Of a DNA stretch of 35,437 nt, positions 1 through 14,374 are shown piece after piece (position 1 is the stretch's first letter; each line of letters begins with the position of its first letter). Source of the DNA: Jiella mangrovi (GTDB lineage Bacteria; Pseudomonadota; Alphaproteobacteria; Rhizobiales; Rhizobiaceae). The notes under the pieces are model-generated. The model was given only the letters and a program-made list of their open reading frames with translations, did not search any database and was not told the DNA's origin. The DNA is taken from assembly GCF_017815135.1 (NCBI RefSeq), contig NZ_JAGJCF010000028.1, forward strand, positions 1 to 35,437. Reading direction: 5' to 3'. A program made the translations under genes and the position numbers.

Positions 1-1740
<1,740 letters not shown>

Positions 1741-2337
1741 TCAGAGCTCGAGCATGTCGAGATTGATGCCGACGGTTGCGGCACCGATCGGCTGGCTCGT
1801 CTCGGGATCGACGATCGTGAAGCTCGCCTGTGACTGCAGCATCTGCGTCGATTCGTCCTGTTCGATTTCGTCGACGAAGACAGTCTCCCCGCCGGTGCCA
1901 TAGGTCTTCTGCCACTTGGCCTCGTCGCCCTGCCAATAGTCGGATGTCGGGTCGCTCTGCGCGACGTTCAGTCCGTGGGAGTCCATCACGAAGACTTCCG
2001 TGATCAGGCCGCCGGCCTCGTCACGGACTTTCTTGAGATAGTCCGAGGCCGGGGAATTCAGGGCCCCGTCGACCATCTCGCCGCCGCCGGCGCCAACCTC
2101 GGACCGCCACTTCTGGTCGAGATTGTCCACATCGGACTGGGAGAGATTCTGGTTGGCTTCGTTCTGGGCCTTGATGGCGGCGATGATGGTGGGATCGTTC
2201 AGCGCTGCCTTCAGCTTGGAATTGACGAGCTCGTTGATCGGAGCGACGTGCGGCTCCTGCGCCGACGCCGGCTGAACGAAGACGTATCCTGCCAGTGCGA
2301 AAGGCAGCGCGTGGGCGACAATGCGTGAAATTTTCAT
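1741..2337 (-). CDS. Secreted PDC/Cache-like sensor domain protein
   Basis: A 198-residue protein with a signal peptide (MKISRIVAHALPFALAGYVF, likely cleaved after PASA) and no other membrane segment, so it should be periplasmic. The mature part is about one Cache/PDC sensor domain, with EVFVMDSHGLNVAQSD, TSDYWQGDEAKWQKTY and a closing strand PIGAATVGINLDML, all typical of proteins annotated as PDC sensor domain-containing. The start at 2337 was chosen because it opens the signal peptide and has GGGAG upstream; the frame stays open to 2457 but that stretch is AT-rich and not signal-like. It lies directly upstream of a receptor with a similar domain. Inference: it may present a ligand to that receptor, as periplasmic binding proteins do, or compete for it. 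No enzymatic motif is seen. Confidence 0.85.
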   Translation of the reverse strand: MKISRIVAHALPFALAGYVFVQPASAQEPHVAPINELVNSKLKAALNDPTIIAAIKAQNEANQNLSQSDVDNLDQKWRSEVGAGGGEMVDGALNSPASDYLKKVRDEAGGLITEVFVMDSHGLNVAQSDPTSDYWQGDEAKWQKTYGTGGETVFVDEIEQDESTQMLQSQASFTIVDPETSQPIGAATVGINLDMLEL

Positions 2338-2800
2338 CGTGGTCTTTCTCCCAGGACGTTCTGATAGGGGAACTGCCGAATCGCCCGGCGAGACGGCCAG
2401 AACGTTATACTGTTGATACTCGACCAAGAAAATGAATATATCTTTTACTCGTGACAATAGACTTAGATATATAATAAATATGCGATCGTCTGCGAGATTT
2501 ATACTGGAGTAATATTATTATCTGCAAATCAGATCATTTCCGAAAGGAACAATCGGCTCCCGTCATGCCCCGCGCGCCCGCATGATCGCCTTCGGCAAAG
2601 CGATCCGGGGAGGCGCCGACCCCGCCAGGTATGGCAGCGGCAAGAAAGGCGCATGACGGGCCCCGCTCATCGAGGCAGCGCAGGCCAGATGGCGAGGCGC
2701 CTTATGCACGTCCCATGGCTTCCGCCACGCATGGCCGGACACACAGCCCCCCCCCGGGGCAGGCAGCAGGTTGCCTCGGCTTCCTCGCGACGGCGCCGGA
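2338..2800. promoter_or_regulatory. Intergenic stretch: AT-rich leader of the PDC/receptor operon, then unassigned DNA
   Basis: Bases about 2400-2540 are markedly AT-rich against a GC-rich background and lie upstream of the minus-strand PDC gene, so the promoter is expected here; no confident -35/-10 pair was picked. From 2541 to 2800 the DNA is GC-rich, includes a run of nine C followed by four G near 2747, and has only short open frames that overlap each other on both strands. No gene, RNA or repeat is supported in that part. Confidence 0.5.
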
Positions 2801-3580
2801 TCAGGCCATGTACCAGCCATGACTCGGCACGATCGACTGGCCTGTCAAAGCATTCGACTTGAAGCTTGCAAGAAACAGAGCGACGTCGGCGACGTCCTGC
2901 ATGGTGGTAAACTCCTGATCCACCGTCTCGCCCAGCATGATCTTGTTGACGACGTCGTCTTCGGAAATACCGAGATTCTCCGCCTGTTCGGGGATCTGCT
3001 TTTCGACCAGCGGCGTCTTCACGAAGCCGGGGCAGATCGTGTTGGAGCGGACGCCGTGCTTTGCGCCTTCCTTGGCCATCACCCGCGACAGGCCCAGAAT
3101 GCCGTGCTTGGCGGCGACATAGGCGGTCTTGAGGGCCGAGGGCTCATGGCTGTGCACCGAGCCCATATAGATCAGCGAGCCGGATTTCTGCGGATACATG
3201 TGTTTCACGCAGGCCTTGGTCAGAAGGAACGATCCGTCGAGATGGATCGTCACCAGCTTGCGGAACTCGGCGTAGGGAAATTCCTCGATCGCATGGACGA
3301 TCTGGATGCCGGCATTGGAGACCATCGTGTCGATGCGGCCGAACTGCTTGGCCACCTGATCGACCCCGCGATTGACGGCGTCTTCGTCGGTGACGTCCAT
3401 CTCGACGGCCATCGCCTCGCCGCCCCCGGCTTTCAGCTCGGCGACGACTTTGTCCGCGCCGTCCATATTGATGTCGCAGATCGCGACCTTGCCGCCCTCG
3501 CGCACGAAGGTCTCGGCGATGGTCTTGCCGATCCCGGAGCTCGCGCCTGTGACGACGGTCACGTTACCTTCCATCTGCAT
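2801..3580 (-). CDS. bdhA: 3-hydroxybutyrate dehydrogenase (SDR family)
   Basis: A 259-residue short-chain dehydrogenase. It has the Rossmann motif TGASSGIG (11-18), the NAG motif (89-91), and the catalytic Ser141, Tyr154 and Lys158 (AYVAAKHG). The C-terminus VPSHGWYMA closely resembles the ending of D-beta-hydroxybutyrate dehydrogenases, which interconvert (R)-3-hydroxybutyrate and acetoacetate with NAD in the cytoplasm, usually in polyhydroxybutyrate or ketone-body turnover. The ATG ending at 3580 is preferred because AAAGGA lies about nine bases upstream; an ATG two codons in is possible, and the long upstream open frame to 3775 runs through a terminator hairpin and is not coding. It sits alone between chemoreceptors, with no acetoacetate CoA-transferase or PHB gene nearby, so another SDR substrate cannot be excluded. 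Confidence 0.88.
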   Translation of the reverse strand: MQMEGNVTVVTGASSGIGKTIAETFVREGGKVAICDINMDGADKVVAELKAGGGEAMAVEMDVTDEDAVNRGVDQVAKQFGRIDTMVSNAGIQIVHAIEEFPYAEFRKLVTIHLDGSFLLTKACVKHMYPQKSGSLIYMGSVHSHEPSALKTAYVAAKHGILGLSRVMAKEGAKHGVRSNTICPGFVKTPLVEKQIPEQAENLGISEDDVVNKIMLGETVDQEFTTMQDVADVALFLASFKSNALTGQSIVPSHGWYMA

Positions 3581-3740
3581 GGGTCTGATCCTTTGCTGTT
3601 CGCTCCTGCAGCAAATGGATGAAGCGCGACGCTGAGCAAGGTGGTTGGCCACCCTACAAATTCGTAACCCGGTGATACGCGTTTTCGTCTGGCCGCTTCC
3701 TTGTCCCCCGCTTGCCCTCCCCCTACCCCCCTGCCGAACG

Positions 3741-3772
3741 AAAAATGCCGACGGGGCTCTCCCCGTCGGCAT
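3741..3772 (-). terminator. Rho-independent terminator after the CHASE3-type chemoreceptor
   Basis: A perfect 12-base stem (ATGCCGACGGGG at 3745-3756, complement at 3761-3772) with loop CTCT. Read on the minus strand it is followed by five T. It lies about 50 bases past the stop of the receptor at 3821-5740. Confidence 0.9.
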
Positions 3773-3820
3773 CATGCGTTTTGAAGGCAGGTGTCGGTGA
3801 TGCGCCCCGAAGGCGAGCGC

Positions 3821-5740
3821 TCAGAACTCGGCCCAGCTCTCGGACTGCGCCTCCGGCTTGCGTGCCGCGCCGCCAGCGCCGGTGGTGCGCATCTGGCGCA
3901 CCGGCTGGGCGGACGGGCGCGCCGGCGACGCTGCTGGCGCGGTCGATGCCGGGGCTTTCGCGGCCCGCGACTGTGCCGTCTTGAAGCGCGCAATCGCGTT
4001 GGCGAGTTCCTCGGTCTCGGTCGAGAGCGTCTGGGCGGCGGCGGTGGATTCCTCCACCATCGCGGCGTTCTGCTGGGTCACCTTGTCCATCTGGTCGGCG
4101 GCGCCGGAAACCTCGCGCAGGCTCGTCGCCTGTTCGCGAGCGCTATCGGCGATCCGGGCGACGATCTCCGCCATCCCCGCCACCTCGGCGACGATCTCGT
4201 CGAGGCTCCTGCCCGACGCCGTCACCAGCTCGACGCCCTTTTCGACCTGCTCCGAGGACGCGGTGATCAGCCCCTTGATCTCCTTGGCCGCTTCCGCCGA
4301 GCGCTGGGCGAGCGCCCGCACTTCCTGGGCGACGACCGCAAAGCCCTTGCCGGCTTCGCCCGCCCGCGCCGCCTCGACGCCAGCATTCAGCGCCAGGAGG
4401 TTGGTCTGGAAGGCGATCTCGTCGATCACCGAGATGATCTGGGTGATCTGCTGGGACGAGCTCTCGATGCCGTTCATCGCGGTCACCGCCTGGGCGACGA
4501 TCTCGCCGCCCCGTTCGGCCTTCTTGCGGGCCGTGTCGGCGCTCTGACGCGCTTCGCTCGCCCCGTCCGCGGTCTGGTTCACCGCGCTCGACACCTGGCT
4601 CAGCGCCGCGACGGTCTCTTCGAGATTGGCCGCCTGCTGCTCGGTGCGCTGGGCGAGATCGTTGGAGGCAACGGTGATTTCCGAAAGCCCGGTCCGGATC
4701 GTCCCGACCGTGCCGACCACCCGGCCGATCGCCGCTTCGAGCTCCTCGACCGAGGCGTTGAACTTCGCCTTGATCGGCTCGAACTCCGGCGCCACCTGGC
4801 CGCTCATGCGAACCGTCAGATCGCCGGAGGAGAGCCGCTCGAAGCTCGCATCGACGACGCCCATGAAGGCGCGAAGATCCTCGGCCTTGGTGTGTTCCAG
4901 ATCGGCCTGTCGCTGCTTGGCCTCCGCCTGGCTGATGCGCGCCGCCTCGGCGTCATGCTCCAGCCTTTCGCGCTCGATCGCCTGATCCTTGAACACCTGC
5001 ACTGCGCTTGCCATCTGGCCGATCTCGTCATGCCGGCCCTGTGCCGGAACCGCCACCGTCTTGTCGCCCGAGGCGAGACTGCGCATCGCTGTAGTCATCT
5101 GGTTTATCGGCCGCGCGATGGCGCGTGTGAGAAGAATGCCGAAGCCAAGAGCGGCGGCGACGGAGATCAGTGCACCGACCACGATCGTCACGGTGGCCGC
5201 CCAAATGGCGCTCGCGACCGTTTCGCTCGACGCCGCCATGTCCTCACGCCCCTTGGCCAGGGCTGCGTCGATGCCGTTCTCGATCGGCTCGATGAATTTG
5301 TCGGCGTCGCCGGAATTGAAGATCTTGAGCGCCGCAGGATAGGTCGCGTCGCTGCCGCCATTGGCGATCACCGGATCGGCGATTTTGCTCTGCCAGTCAG
5401 CCATCGCCTGCTTGAGCGAATCGTATTTTGCCGCGAACTCGCTGCCGGGACCCGCATGGTCTCTCAATGCGGCAAGCGCTGTTTCAAAACTCTGGTGGTG
5501 CTCTTTCACCCGCTTTGCGAAGTAGGGATCGCGCGTGATCATGAAGCCGCGTAGCGAATTCTCCTGCCGGGCCAGGGCGAAGCGCGCGCTCACGGCGTCC
5601 TGGGTCAGAACGATGTTGTGATCCTTCTCCTTGGCACCGGCATCGACACCGCGGACGCTCCAGAAGATGGAGATTCCCATCACCAGCGCCACCAACGTCA
5701 GCGCAAAGAATGAATATGTAAGCTTAGTTGATATTTTCAT
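3821..5740 (-). CDS. Methyl-accepting chemotaxis protein, helical-bundle (CHASE3/4HB-like) sensor, with C-terminal SWAEF
   Basis: A complete 639-residue chemoreceptor. TM1 is at 9-29 and a helical periplasmic region at about 30-178. The periplasmic part has the pattern [18 protein letters not shown], typical of CHASE3 or four-helix-bundle sensors. TM2 is at 179-205, followed by HAMP (204-255), a coiled linker, a second HAMP-like segment and the signalling hairpin ([20 protein letters not shown]). The tail is a Pro/Ala linker ending SWAEF, which fits the xWxxF pentapeptide that tethers CheR/CheB. The ATG at 5740 has GAGGA just upstream; GTG at 5755 is a weaker alternative. The cytoplasmic part is paralogous to the receptors at both window ends but differs throughout, unlike the near-identity of those two. 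Confidence 0.95.
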   Translation of the reverse strand: MKISTKLTYSFFALTLVALVMGISIFWSVRGVDAGAKEKDHNIVLTQDAVSARFALARQENSLRGFMITRDPYFAKRVKEHHQSFETALAALRDHAGPGSEFAAKYDSLKQAMADWQSKIADPVIANGGSDATYPAALKIFNSGDADKFIEPIENGIDAALAKGREDMAASSETVASAIWAATVTIVVGALISVAAALGFGILLTRAIARPINQMTTAMRSLASGDKTVAVPAQGRHDEIGQMASAVQVFKDQAIERERLEHDAEAARISQAEAKQRQADLEHTKAEDLRAFMGVVDASFERLSSGDLTVRMSGQVAPEFEPIKAKFNASVEELEAAIGRVVGTVGTIRTGLSEITVASNDLAQRTEQQAANLEETVAALSQVSSAVNQTADGASEARQSADTARKKAERGGEIVAQAVTAMNGIESSSQQITQIISVIDEIAFQTNLLALNAGVEAARAGEAGKGFAVVAQEVRALAQRSAEAAKEIKGLITASSEQVEKGVELVTASGRSLDEIVAEVAGMAEIVARIADSAREQATSLREVSGAADQMDKVTQQNAAMVEESTAAAQTLSTETEELANAIARFKTAQSRAAKAPASTAPAASPARPSAQPVRQMRTTGAGGAARKPEAQSESWAEF

Positions 5741-5935
5741 TTTATTCCTCACCACCCCCGCGGTTTCCGGGGAAGATTCGCGACAGCACTTTCAGGATTT
5801 TCAGAGTGGCAAAAAAAATATAATTTGTTCTTTATTTTTCCTGCGGATTCACCCGCTTTACACATCATCTTTGCTATTTAAAGACGAATATCCCAGATCC
5901 TAACCCTTGAGTTACCAACTTTTTACACGCGGGAG
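5741..5935 (-). promoter_or_regulatory. AT-rich leader of the CHASE3-type chemoreceptor
   Basis: This stretch includes a run of eight A (around 5812-5820) and long AT-rich segments in an otherwise GC-rich region, directly upstream of the receptor start. It contains TAACCCTTGAGTTACC at about 5901-5916, which resembles TAAACCCCTCTTACAACC upstream of the NIT receptor (28504-28521). The promoter is expected here; exact boxes were not assigned. Confidence 0.45.
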
Positions 5936-5947
5936 GTAAGCGACGAA

Positions 5948-5977
5948 GCGACGGCGACCGAGAAAGGTCGCCGCCGT
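5948..5977 (-). terminator. Possible terminator hairpin after the 5-oxoprolinase gene
   Basis: A GC-rich stem of about 11 base pairs (left arm 5949-5959, loop GAGAAA, right arm 5966-5976, one wobble pair) lies 20-50 bases past the stop at 5998. It lacks a clean T run on the minus strand, so it may be only a 3'-end stabilising hairpin. Confidence 0.4.
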
Positions 5978-5997
5978 TGTTCCGGCAGATCGCCGCC

Positions 5998-9864
<3,867 letters not shown>

Positions 9865-9984
9865 GTTGGGCACCCTGCTCTTCATCTGATCATTTGTCGG
9901 CGATTTATCGATAGATTATCAACGTATTTGACGGAGCGCAAATTCCGTGGAAGTCTATCCGTCATCACAACACGGGAGACCAAC
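9865..9984. promoter_or_regulatory. Divergent promoter region between 5-oxoprolinase and dctP
   Basis: About 100-120 bases separate the two divergent starts and are AT-richer than their surroundings. The eight-base palindrome TATCGATA (about 9905-9912), flanked by GATT on both sides, is a plausible operator core for a shared regulator such as the MarR-type protein at the end of the dct operon. This is inference; no promoter boxes are assigned. Confidence 0.45.
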
Positions 9985-10956
9985 ATGAAGCATCTGCCGA
10001 CCCTGTCACTTGCCGCCGGCGCTCTCATGCTGCCGGGCGCCGCCCTCGCCCAGACCGCCTGGGACATGCCGACCCCCTATCCGGAAGGCAATTTCCACGA
10101 AAAGAACATCGCGACATTCGTCGAAGAGGTGAATGGCGCGGCGGGCGATGCCGTCGCGATCACGGTTCACAACAACCAGTCGCTGATCAAGCATCCCGAC
10201 ATCAAGAACTCGGTGCGCGACGGCATCGTGCCGATCGGCGAGCTCTTGGTCTCGCGTCTTTCCAACGACAACCCGATCTTCGGCGTCGATTCCGTGCCCT
10301 TTCTGGCGACGAGCTACGAAGACGCCAAAAAGCTCTACGACGCCCAGAAGCCCTTCATGGAAGAGGCTCTCGGCAAGGAGGGGCTGAAGCTGCTGTTCTC
10401 GGTGCCGTGGCCGCCGCAGGGCCTCTACACCAAGCAGGACGTCACCCAGATGGGCGATCTTACGGGCAAGAGCTTCCGCGCCTACAACAAGTCGACCGAG
10501 GAACTGGCGAAAGCCGCCGGCATGATCCCGACCCAGATCGAGGCCTCCGACATTCCGACGGCATTCTCGACCGGCCGGGTCGAGGCGATGATGACCTCCC
10601 CCTCGACCGGCGTCGATTCCAAGGCTTGGGACTTCCTGACGAACTACTACACGATGAACGCCTGGCTGCCGCGCAACATGGTGATCGTCAACCAGCGCGC
10701 CTTCGACGCCCTGCCGAAGGAAGCCCAGGACGCCATCGAAAAGGCCGCTGCCGAAGCCGAGACGAGAGGCTGGGAAGCATCCGAGGAAGAGACCAAGCGC
10801 ACGACGGACCTCTTGAAAGAGAACGGCATCAAGGTCGAAGCGCCTTCCGATGACCTGAAGTCCGGCTTCCAGAAAATCGGCGAGACGCTGACCGAGGAGT
10901 GGAAGAATTCGGCCGGCGATGCGGGCGAGAAGATCTTGAAGGCCTACGAAGGCTGA
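9985..10956 (+). CDS. dctP: TRAP transporter substrate-binding protein DctP
   Basis: A 323-residue periplasmic binding protein of the DctP family. The signal peptide (MKHLPTLSLAAGALMLPGAA) is likely cleaved after ALA, before QTAWDMPTPYPEGNFH. The body shows the TRAP fold pattern, including the conserved arginine in GKSFRAYN and the IPTAFSTGRVEAMMTSP segment that follows in family members. The ATG at 9985 is preceded by GGGAG and starts the signal peptide; the in-frame start at 9928 would bury it. It captures a carboxylate-type solute for the DctQM membrane part. The divergent 5-oxoprolinase suggests pyroglutamate or a related lactam; DctP proteins that bind pyroglutamate are known in Bordetella. 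The specificity itself is inferred from context only. Confidence 0.93.
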   Translation: MKHLPTLSLAAGALMLPGAALAQTAWDMPTPYPEGNFHEKNIATFVEEVNGAAGDAVAITVHNNQSLIKHPDIKNSVRDGIVPIGELLVSRLSNDNPIFGVDSVPFLATSYEDAKKLYDAQKPFMEEALGKEGLKLLFSVPWPPQGLYTKQDVTQMGDLTGKSFRAYNKSTEELAKAAGMIPTQIEASDIPTAFSTGRVEAMMTSPSTGVDSKAWDFLTNYYTMNAWLPRNMVIVNQRAFDALPKEAQDAIEKAAAEAETRGWEASEEETKRTTDLLKENGIKVEAPSDDLKSGFQKIGETLTEEWKNSAGDAGEKILKAYEG

Positions 10957-10989
10957 GGTCGCTTCCGGCGGGGTATGGCGGGTGACGCG

Positions 10990-11201
10990 GGTCTAGCGCC
11001 TGCGCCGCTCACCCCCCTCTGCCCTGCCGGGCATCTCCCCCACAAGGGGGGAGATTGATCTTGCTCCAACGCCCGCGCCTTTCGACTGACGCTTCAGCTT
11101 GCATCCGCTGTGAAGAGACGCAGCGCAGCAAAACCGCCGATCTCCCCCCTGGTGGGGGAGATGTCCGGCAGGACAGAGGGGGGCGCCCAAGGGCGCTGAC
11201 C
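10990..11201. repeat. Two-hairpin mosaic palindrome (RIME-like) between dctP and dctQ
   Basis: Long inverted arms with cores at 11013-11055 and 11140-11183, and weaker outer matches to about 10990 and 11201. Each arm holds two small hairpins: ATCTCCCCC/GGGGGAGAT, and GCCC-TGCC-GGGC (left) or GTCC-GGCA-GGAC (right). The paired change between the arms keeps both hairpins. The layout resembles the rhizobial intergenic mosaic elements (RIME) described with two large palindromes. It fills most of the 293-base gap in the dct operon; no gene is seen in that gap. Confidence 0.85.
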
Positions 11202-11249
11202 TGACCAGACTTCGGCACGATCAATCCCCCGACAACCCAGCGAGGCCCC

Positions 11250-11786
11250 ATGCGACGCGCCCTCGACACGCTTTATCTCACGGCAGGATGGCTGGCAGCG
11301 CTCTGCCTCGTCGCCATTCTCGTCCTTGTCGGCCTTCAGGTGGGCGCACGGCTGGTCGACTGGGGGCTGACGGCGCTCGGAGCCGGGGCAACCGGCTTCT
11401 CCATTCCCGGTCTTGCCGAAATCGGCGGCTTCCTGCTCGGCGCCTCGACCTTTCTGGCGCTGGCCGACACGCTGGCAAAGAACGTCCACATCCGCGTCGA
11501 TCTCCTGACCCAGCGCCTGCCCGAGCGGCCCCGGCAGATCCTCGACGGCATCGTCGCGCTTCTCGGCGCTGCGCTCGCCGCCTTCGCGACCTATGCGCTC
11601 GCCGCGCTGGCGATGAAGAGCCTGTCCTATGGCGACGTCTCCTACGGCCTCGTCGCGGTGCCGCTTGCCGTGCCCCAGGGTTGCCTCGCGGTCGGCCTTC
11701 TCGTCCTCACCATCGCCCTTGTCGACGAAGCCGCCAAGGCGTTTTCCGGCAACGACCCCGTTCATGGCGGCGGAGAGGGCATCTGA
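11250..11786 (+). CDS. dctQ: TRAP transporter small permease DctQ
   Basis: A 178-residue membrane protein with four hydrophobic segments, at about residues 8-31, 51-71, 90-115 and 130-155. It has the DctQ family pattern, including KNVHIRVDLL after the second segment. It forms the small inner-membrane subunit that partners DctM in sodium-driven, binding-protein-dependent uptake. The ATG follows GCGAGG at a usable distance. Its stop overlaps the DctM start by one base (TGATG), so the two are translationally coupled. The 293-base gap from dctP contains a large palindrome and may make expression of dctQM lower than that of dctP. Confidence 0.93.
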   Translation: MRRALDTLYLTAGWLAALCLVAILVLVGLQVGARLVDWGLTALGAGATGFSIPGLAEIGGFLLGASTFLALADTLAKNVHIRVDLLTQRLPERPRQILDGIVALLGAALAAFATYALAALAMKSLSYGDVSYGLVAVPLAVPQGCLAVGLLVLTIALVDEAAKAFSGNDPVHGGGEGI

Positions 11787-13093
11787 TGGACATCTTCACC
11801 CTCTCTATCCTCCTCGTCGTCGTCCTCTTCGGCGCCCTCGCCCTCGGCCTGTGGGTGGCGCTCGCTTTGACGCTGACGGCCCTCGTCGCGCTCCTTTCGC
11901 GCCCAGCGCTTCCCGACGCGCAGATCCTCGCCACCTCCTTCTGGTCGGCCTCGACCTCCTGGGATCTGACCGCCCTGCCGATGTTCATCTGGATGGGCGA
12001 GATCCTGTTCCGATCCAAGCTCTCCGACGATCTCTTCGCTGGCCTCGCCCCGCTGATGCGCCGGCTGCCGGGCCGCCTCGTCCATGTCAACATCGTCGGC
12101 TGCGCGATCTTCGCCGCGATCTCCGGATCGTCTGCCGCAACGACGCAGACCATCGGCAAGATCTCGCTGCCGGAGCTGAAAAAGCGCGGCTATGGCGATC
12201 AGATCGCCATCGGCTCGCTCGCCGGCTCCGGCACGCTCGGCCTCCTGATCCCGCCCTCGATCATCCTGATCGTCTATGGCGCGGCGGTGGAGGAATCGAT
12301 CTCGCGGCTCTTCATCGCCGGCGTCGTGCCGGGCATCCTGCTGGCGCTGCTCTTCATGGGCTATGTCGCCCTCGCCGCGACCATGAACCCCAAGCAGATG
12401 CCGGAAAATGCCGATGTGCTCGCCAAGGAAAGCCGGCTCGCCTCCGCGCTCCGCATCGCGCCGGCCGTCCTGCTCATCCTCGGCACCATCGGCTCGATCT
12501 ATGGCGGCATCGCCTCGCCGACCGAGGCCGCAGTCATCGGCACGGTGCTCGCGCTGATCATCGCGAAGGCACAAGGGGGCCTCTCCTTCGCCGAGTTCAA
12601 GGACGGGCTGATGGCCGCGACCCGCGTCTCGGCGATGATCACCTTCATCCTCGCCGGTGCCGCACTCGTCACGACGGCGATGGGCTTCACCGGGCTGCCA
12701 CGGGAACTGGCGAGCTGGATCGCCTCGCTCGACCTCTCTCCCTATGCCCTGCTCTTCGCCCTTACTCTGTTCTTCATGGTGCTCGGCTGCTTTCTCGACG
12801 GGATCTCGATGGTCGTGCTCACCACTTCGGTGATCATGCCGCTGGTCAATCAGGCGGGCTTCGATCTCGTCTGGTTCGGCATCTATCTCGTCATCGTCGT
12901 GGAGATGGCGCAGATCACGCCGCCGGTGGGCTTCAACCTCTTCGTCATCCAGGGGCTGACCGGACAGGACATCTTAAAGATCGCCAAGGCGACGGCGCCA
13001 TTCTTTGGCCTCCTCGCTTTGATGGTGTTCCTGCTCGCCCTCTTCCCCGATCTGGCGCTGTTTCTGCCGCGCACGATGTTTTCCGGGAACTGA
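11786..13093 (+). CDS. dctM: TRAP transporter large permease DctM
   Basis: A 435-residue polytopic protein with about 11-12 hydrophobic segments and DctM family signatures: IFAAISGSSAATTQTIGKI, SGTLGLLIPPSIILIVYG, GGIASPTEAAVIG and ITPPVGFNLFVIQ. It is the transport subunit of the TRAP system and moves solute delivered by DctP using an ion gradient. The length matches the family. It starts at the ATG overlapping the dctQ stop, with GGAGAGGG upstream. The MarR-type regulator gene begins three bases after its stop, so dctQM and the regulator form one tight transcription unit. Confidence 0.95.
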   Translation: MDIFTLSILLVVVLFGALALGLWVALALTLTALVALLSRPALPDAQILATSFWSASTSWDLTALPMFIWMGEILFRSKLSDDLFAGLAPLMRRLPGRLVHVNIVGCAIFAAISGSSAATTQTIGKISLPELKKRGYGDQIAIGSLAGSGTLGLLIPPSIILIVYGAAVEESISRLFIAGVVPGILLALLFMGYVALAATMNPKQMPENADVLAKESRLASALRIAPAVLLILGTIGSIYGGIASPTEAAVIGTVLALIIAKAQGGLSFAEFKDGLMAATRVSAMITFILAGAALVTTAMGFTGLPRELASWIASLDLSPYALLFALTLFFMVLGCFLDGISMVVLTTSVIMPLVNQAGFDLVWFGIYLVIVVEMAQITPPVGFNLFVIQGLTGQDILKIAKATAPFFGLLALMVFLLALFPDLALFLPRTMFSGN

Positions 13094-13095
13094 CG

Positions 13096-13629
13096 ATGAA
13101 CGCCCGCAAGACCGATATCACCCCAACGATCGGCCCGATCGTCTCTTCCGCCCATCTCGCCGATGGCGCGGTGCCGGCCCTGTCGGAGGTCGAGTTCGGC
13201 ATGATCCTGTCCGGCCACGCCTTCGAGCGCTGGATGGTCCGCTGCATGACGGCGGCGGGCGAACCGGGGCTGACGGCGACGGAAATCCTTGTCCTCCACA
13301 CCGTCACCCATCGCGGCAAGCCCAAGCGCCTCGCCGACATCTGCCTGGTGCTCGGCATCGAGGACACCCATCTCGCCACCTATGCGATCAAGAAACTCGA
13401 GGCGAAGGGCCTTCTTTCCCGGGAAAAATCCGGCAAGGAAAGGCTGATCTCGGTGACCAAGGCCGGCGAGAAGGCCTGCGCCCGCTATCGCGAGCTGCGC
13501 GAGAGGATCCTCGTCGAGGGCATCGCCGAACTCGGCCTGTCGGCCGAACGCATGAGCGAGATCGCGCATCTCCTGCGGCTGCTGTCGGGCCACTACGACC
13601 AGGCAGCGCGCACGGCCGCCAGTCTGTGA
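13096..13629 (+). CDS. MarR-type winged-helix regulator of the TRAP/5-oxoprolinase module
   Basis: A 177-residue winged-helix protein. The central part (about residues 55-115) reads as a MarR-like domain: [17 protein letters not shown], then [20 protein letters not shown] as the recognition region, and a wing with [20 protein letters not shown]. Helices on either side would form the dimer interface. It lies two bases after dctM and is co-transcribed with it, so it most likely controls this operon and perhaps the divergent 5-oxoprolinase; a local palindrome in the divergent promoter is a candidate site. Whether it is a repressor, and its ligand, cannot be told from sequence. Confidence 0.82.
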   Translation: MNARKTDITPTIGPIVSSAHLADGAVPALSEVEFGMILSGHAFERWMVRCMTAAGEPGLTATEILVLHTVTHRGKPKRLADICLVLGIEDTHLATYAIKKLEAKGLLSREKSGKERLISVTKAGEKACARYRELRERILVEGIAELGLSAERMSEIAHLLRLLSGHYDQAARTAASL

Positions 13630-13687
13630 AGATGTTTGGTGTTCACCGCCTTATGTTCTGCTCGAAAAGGACAAGGTGAGCCACACC

Positions 13688-14374
13688 ATGTGCAATCTCT
13701 ACTCCGTCACCAAGGGCCAGCAGGCGATCCGCGACTTCACCCGCGCGACGCAGGACAGGACCGGCAATCTGCCGCCGCTGCCCGGCGTCTTTCCCGACTA
13801 TGCGGCCCCGGTTGTGCGCAATGGTGAGGGCGGGCGGGAACTGACCATGATGCGCTGGGGCATGCCCTCGCCGGCCTTCGTCCTGAAGAACCGCAAGGCC
13901 GACAGCGGCGTCACCAACATTCGCAACGTCAAGAGCCCGCACTGGCGGCGCTGGCTGGGCACCGAGCATCGCTGCGTCGTCCCCTTCACCAGCTTTTCCG
14001 AATATGAGGACCGGGCGGGAAAGAAGGTGCCGGTCTGGTTCGCCTTGTCGCCCGAGCGCCCGCTCGCGGTCTTTGCCGGCCTCTGGACGCAATGGACGAG
14101 CGTCAGGAAGGTCAAGGAGGGCGAGGTGACGGCAGATCTCTTCGGCTTCCTCACCTCGGATCCCAATGCCGAAGTCGGCCGTGTTCACCCCAAGGCGATG
14201 CCGGTGATCCTCACCGAGCCGGCCGAAATCGACCTCTGGCTGACCGCGCCCTGGGACGAGGCCTCGTCGCTCCAGCGGCCATTGCCGGACGGGGCGCTCG
14301 AAATCGTCGCCGAGGGCAGCCGGGAGGACGGTGCGGAGACCGCCGCCGAGCCCCTGCAGCCGCGCCTTCTGTAG
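13688..14374 (+). CDS. SRAP-family abasic-site DNA-crosslink protein (YedK/HMCES-like)
   Basis: A 228-residue SRAP domain protein. Start 13688 gives MCNLYSV, so Cys2 becomes N-terminal after removal of methionine, as the family needs to form a thiazolidine crosslink with abasic sites in single-stranded DNA. The in-frame GTG at 13676 would hide the cysteine and is rejected; AAGGTGAG sits just upstream of the chosen ATG. Other expected active-site residues are visible: Asn77 (TNIRN), Glu105 (SFSEYE) and His167 ([11 protein letters not shown]). It protects abasic sites during replication. It stands alone, 58 bases after the regulator gene, and no SOS box was recognised. Confidence 0.93.
   Translation: MCNLYSVTKGQQAIRDFTRATQDRTGNLPPLPGVFPDYAAPVVRNGEGGRELTMMRWGMPSPAFVLKNRKADSGVTNIRNVKSPHWRRWLGTEHRCVVPFTSFSEYEDRAGKKVPVWFALSPERPLAVFAGLWTQWTSVRKVKEGEVTADLFGFLTSDPNAEVGRVHPKAMPVILTEPAEIDLWLTAPWDEASSLQRPLPDGALEIVAEGSREDGAETAAEPLQPRLL

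Noticed and set aside
2747-2759. C9G4 run as a phase-variation switch
   Set aside because: It is not in or just before any supported gene.
2563-2822. Short open frames on both strands downstream of the dehydrogenase gene
   Set aside because: They overlap one another, have no ribosome site, and one overlaps the dehydrogenase end; no domain is seen.
3791-5554. A 587-codon open frame opposite the CHASE3-type receptor
   Set aside because: Antisense shadow of the receptor; similar open antisense frames occur opposite the other receptors because their repeats are alike.
11629-13095. Long open frame over dctQ/dctM in another phase, joined to the regulator
   Set aside because: The first 480 or so codons are Arg/Pro-rich noise over dctM; only the part from 13096 is the real MarR-type gene.
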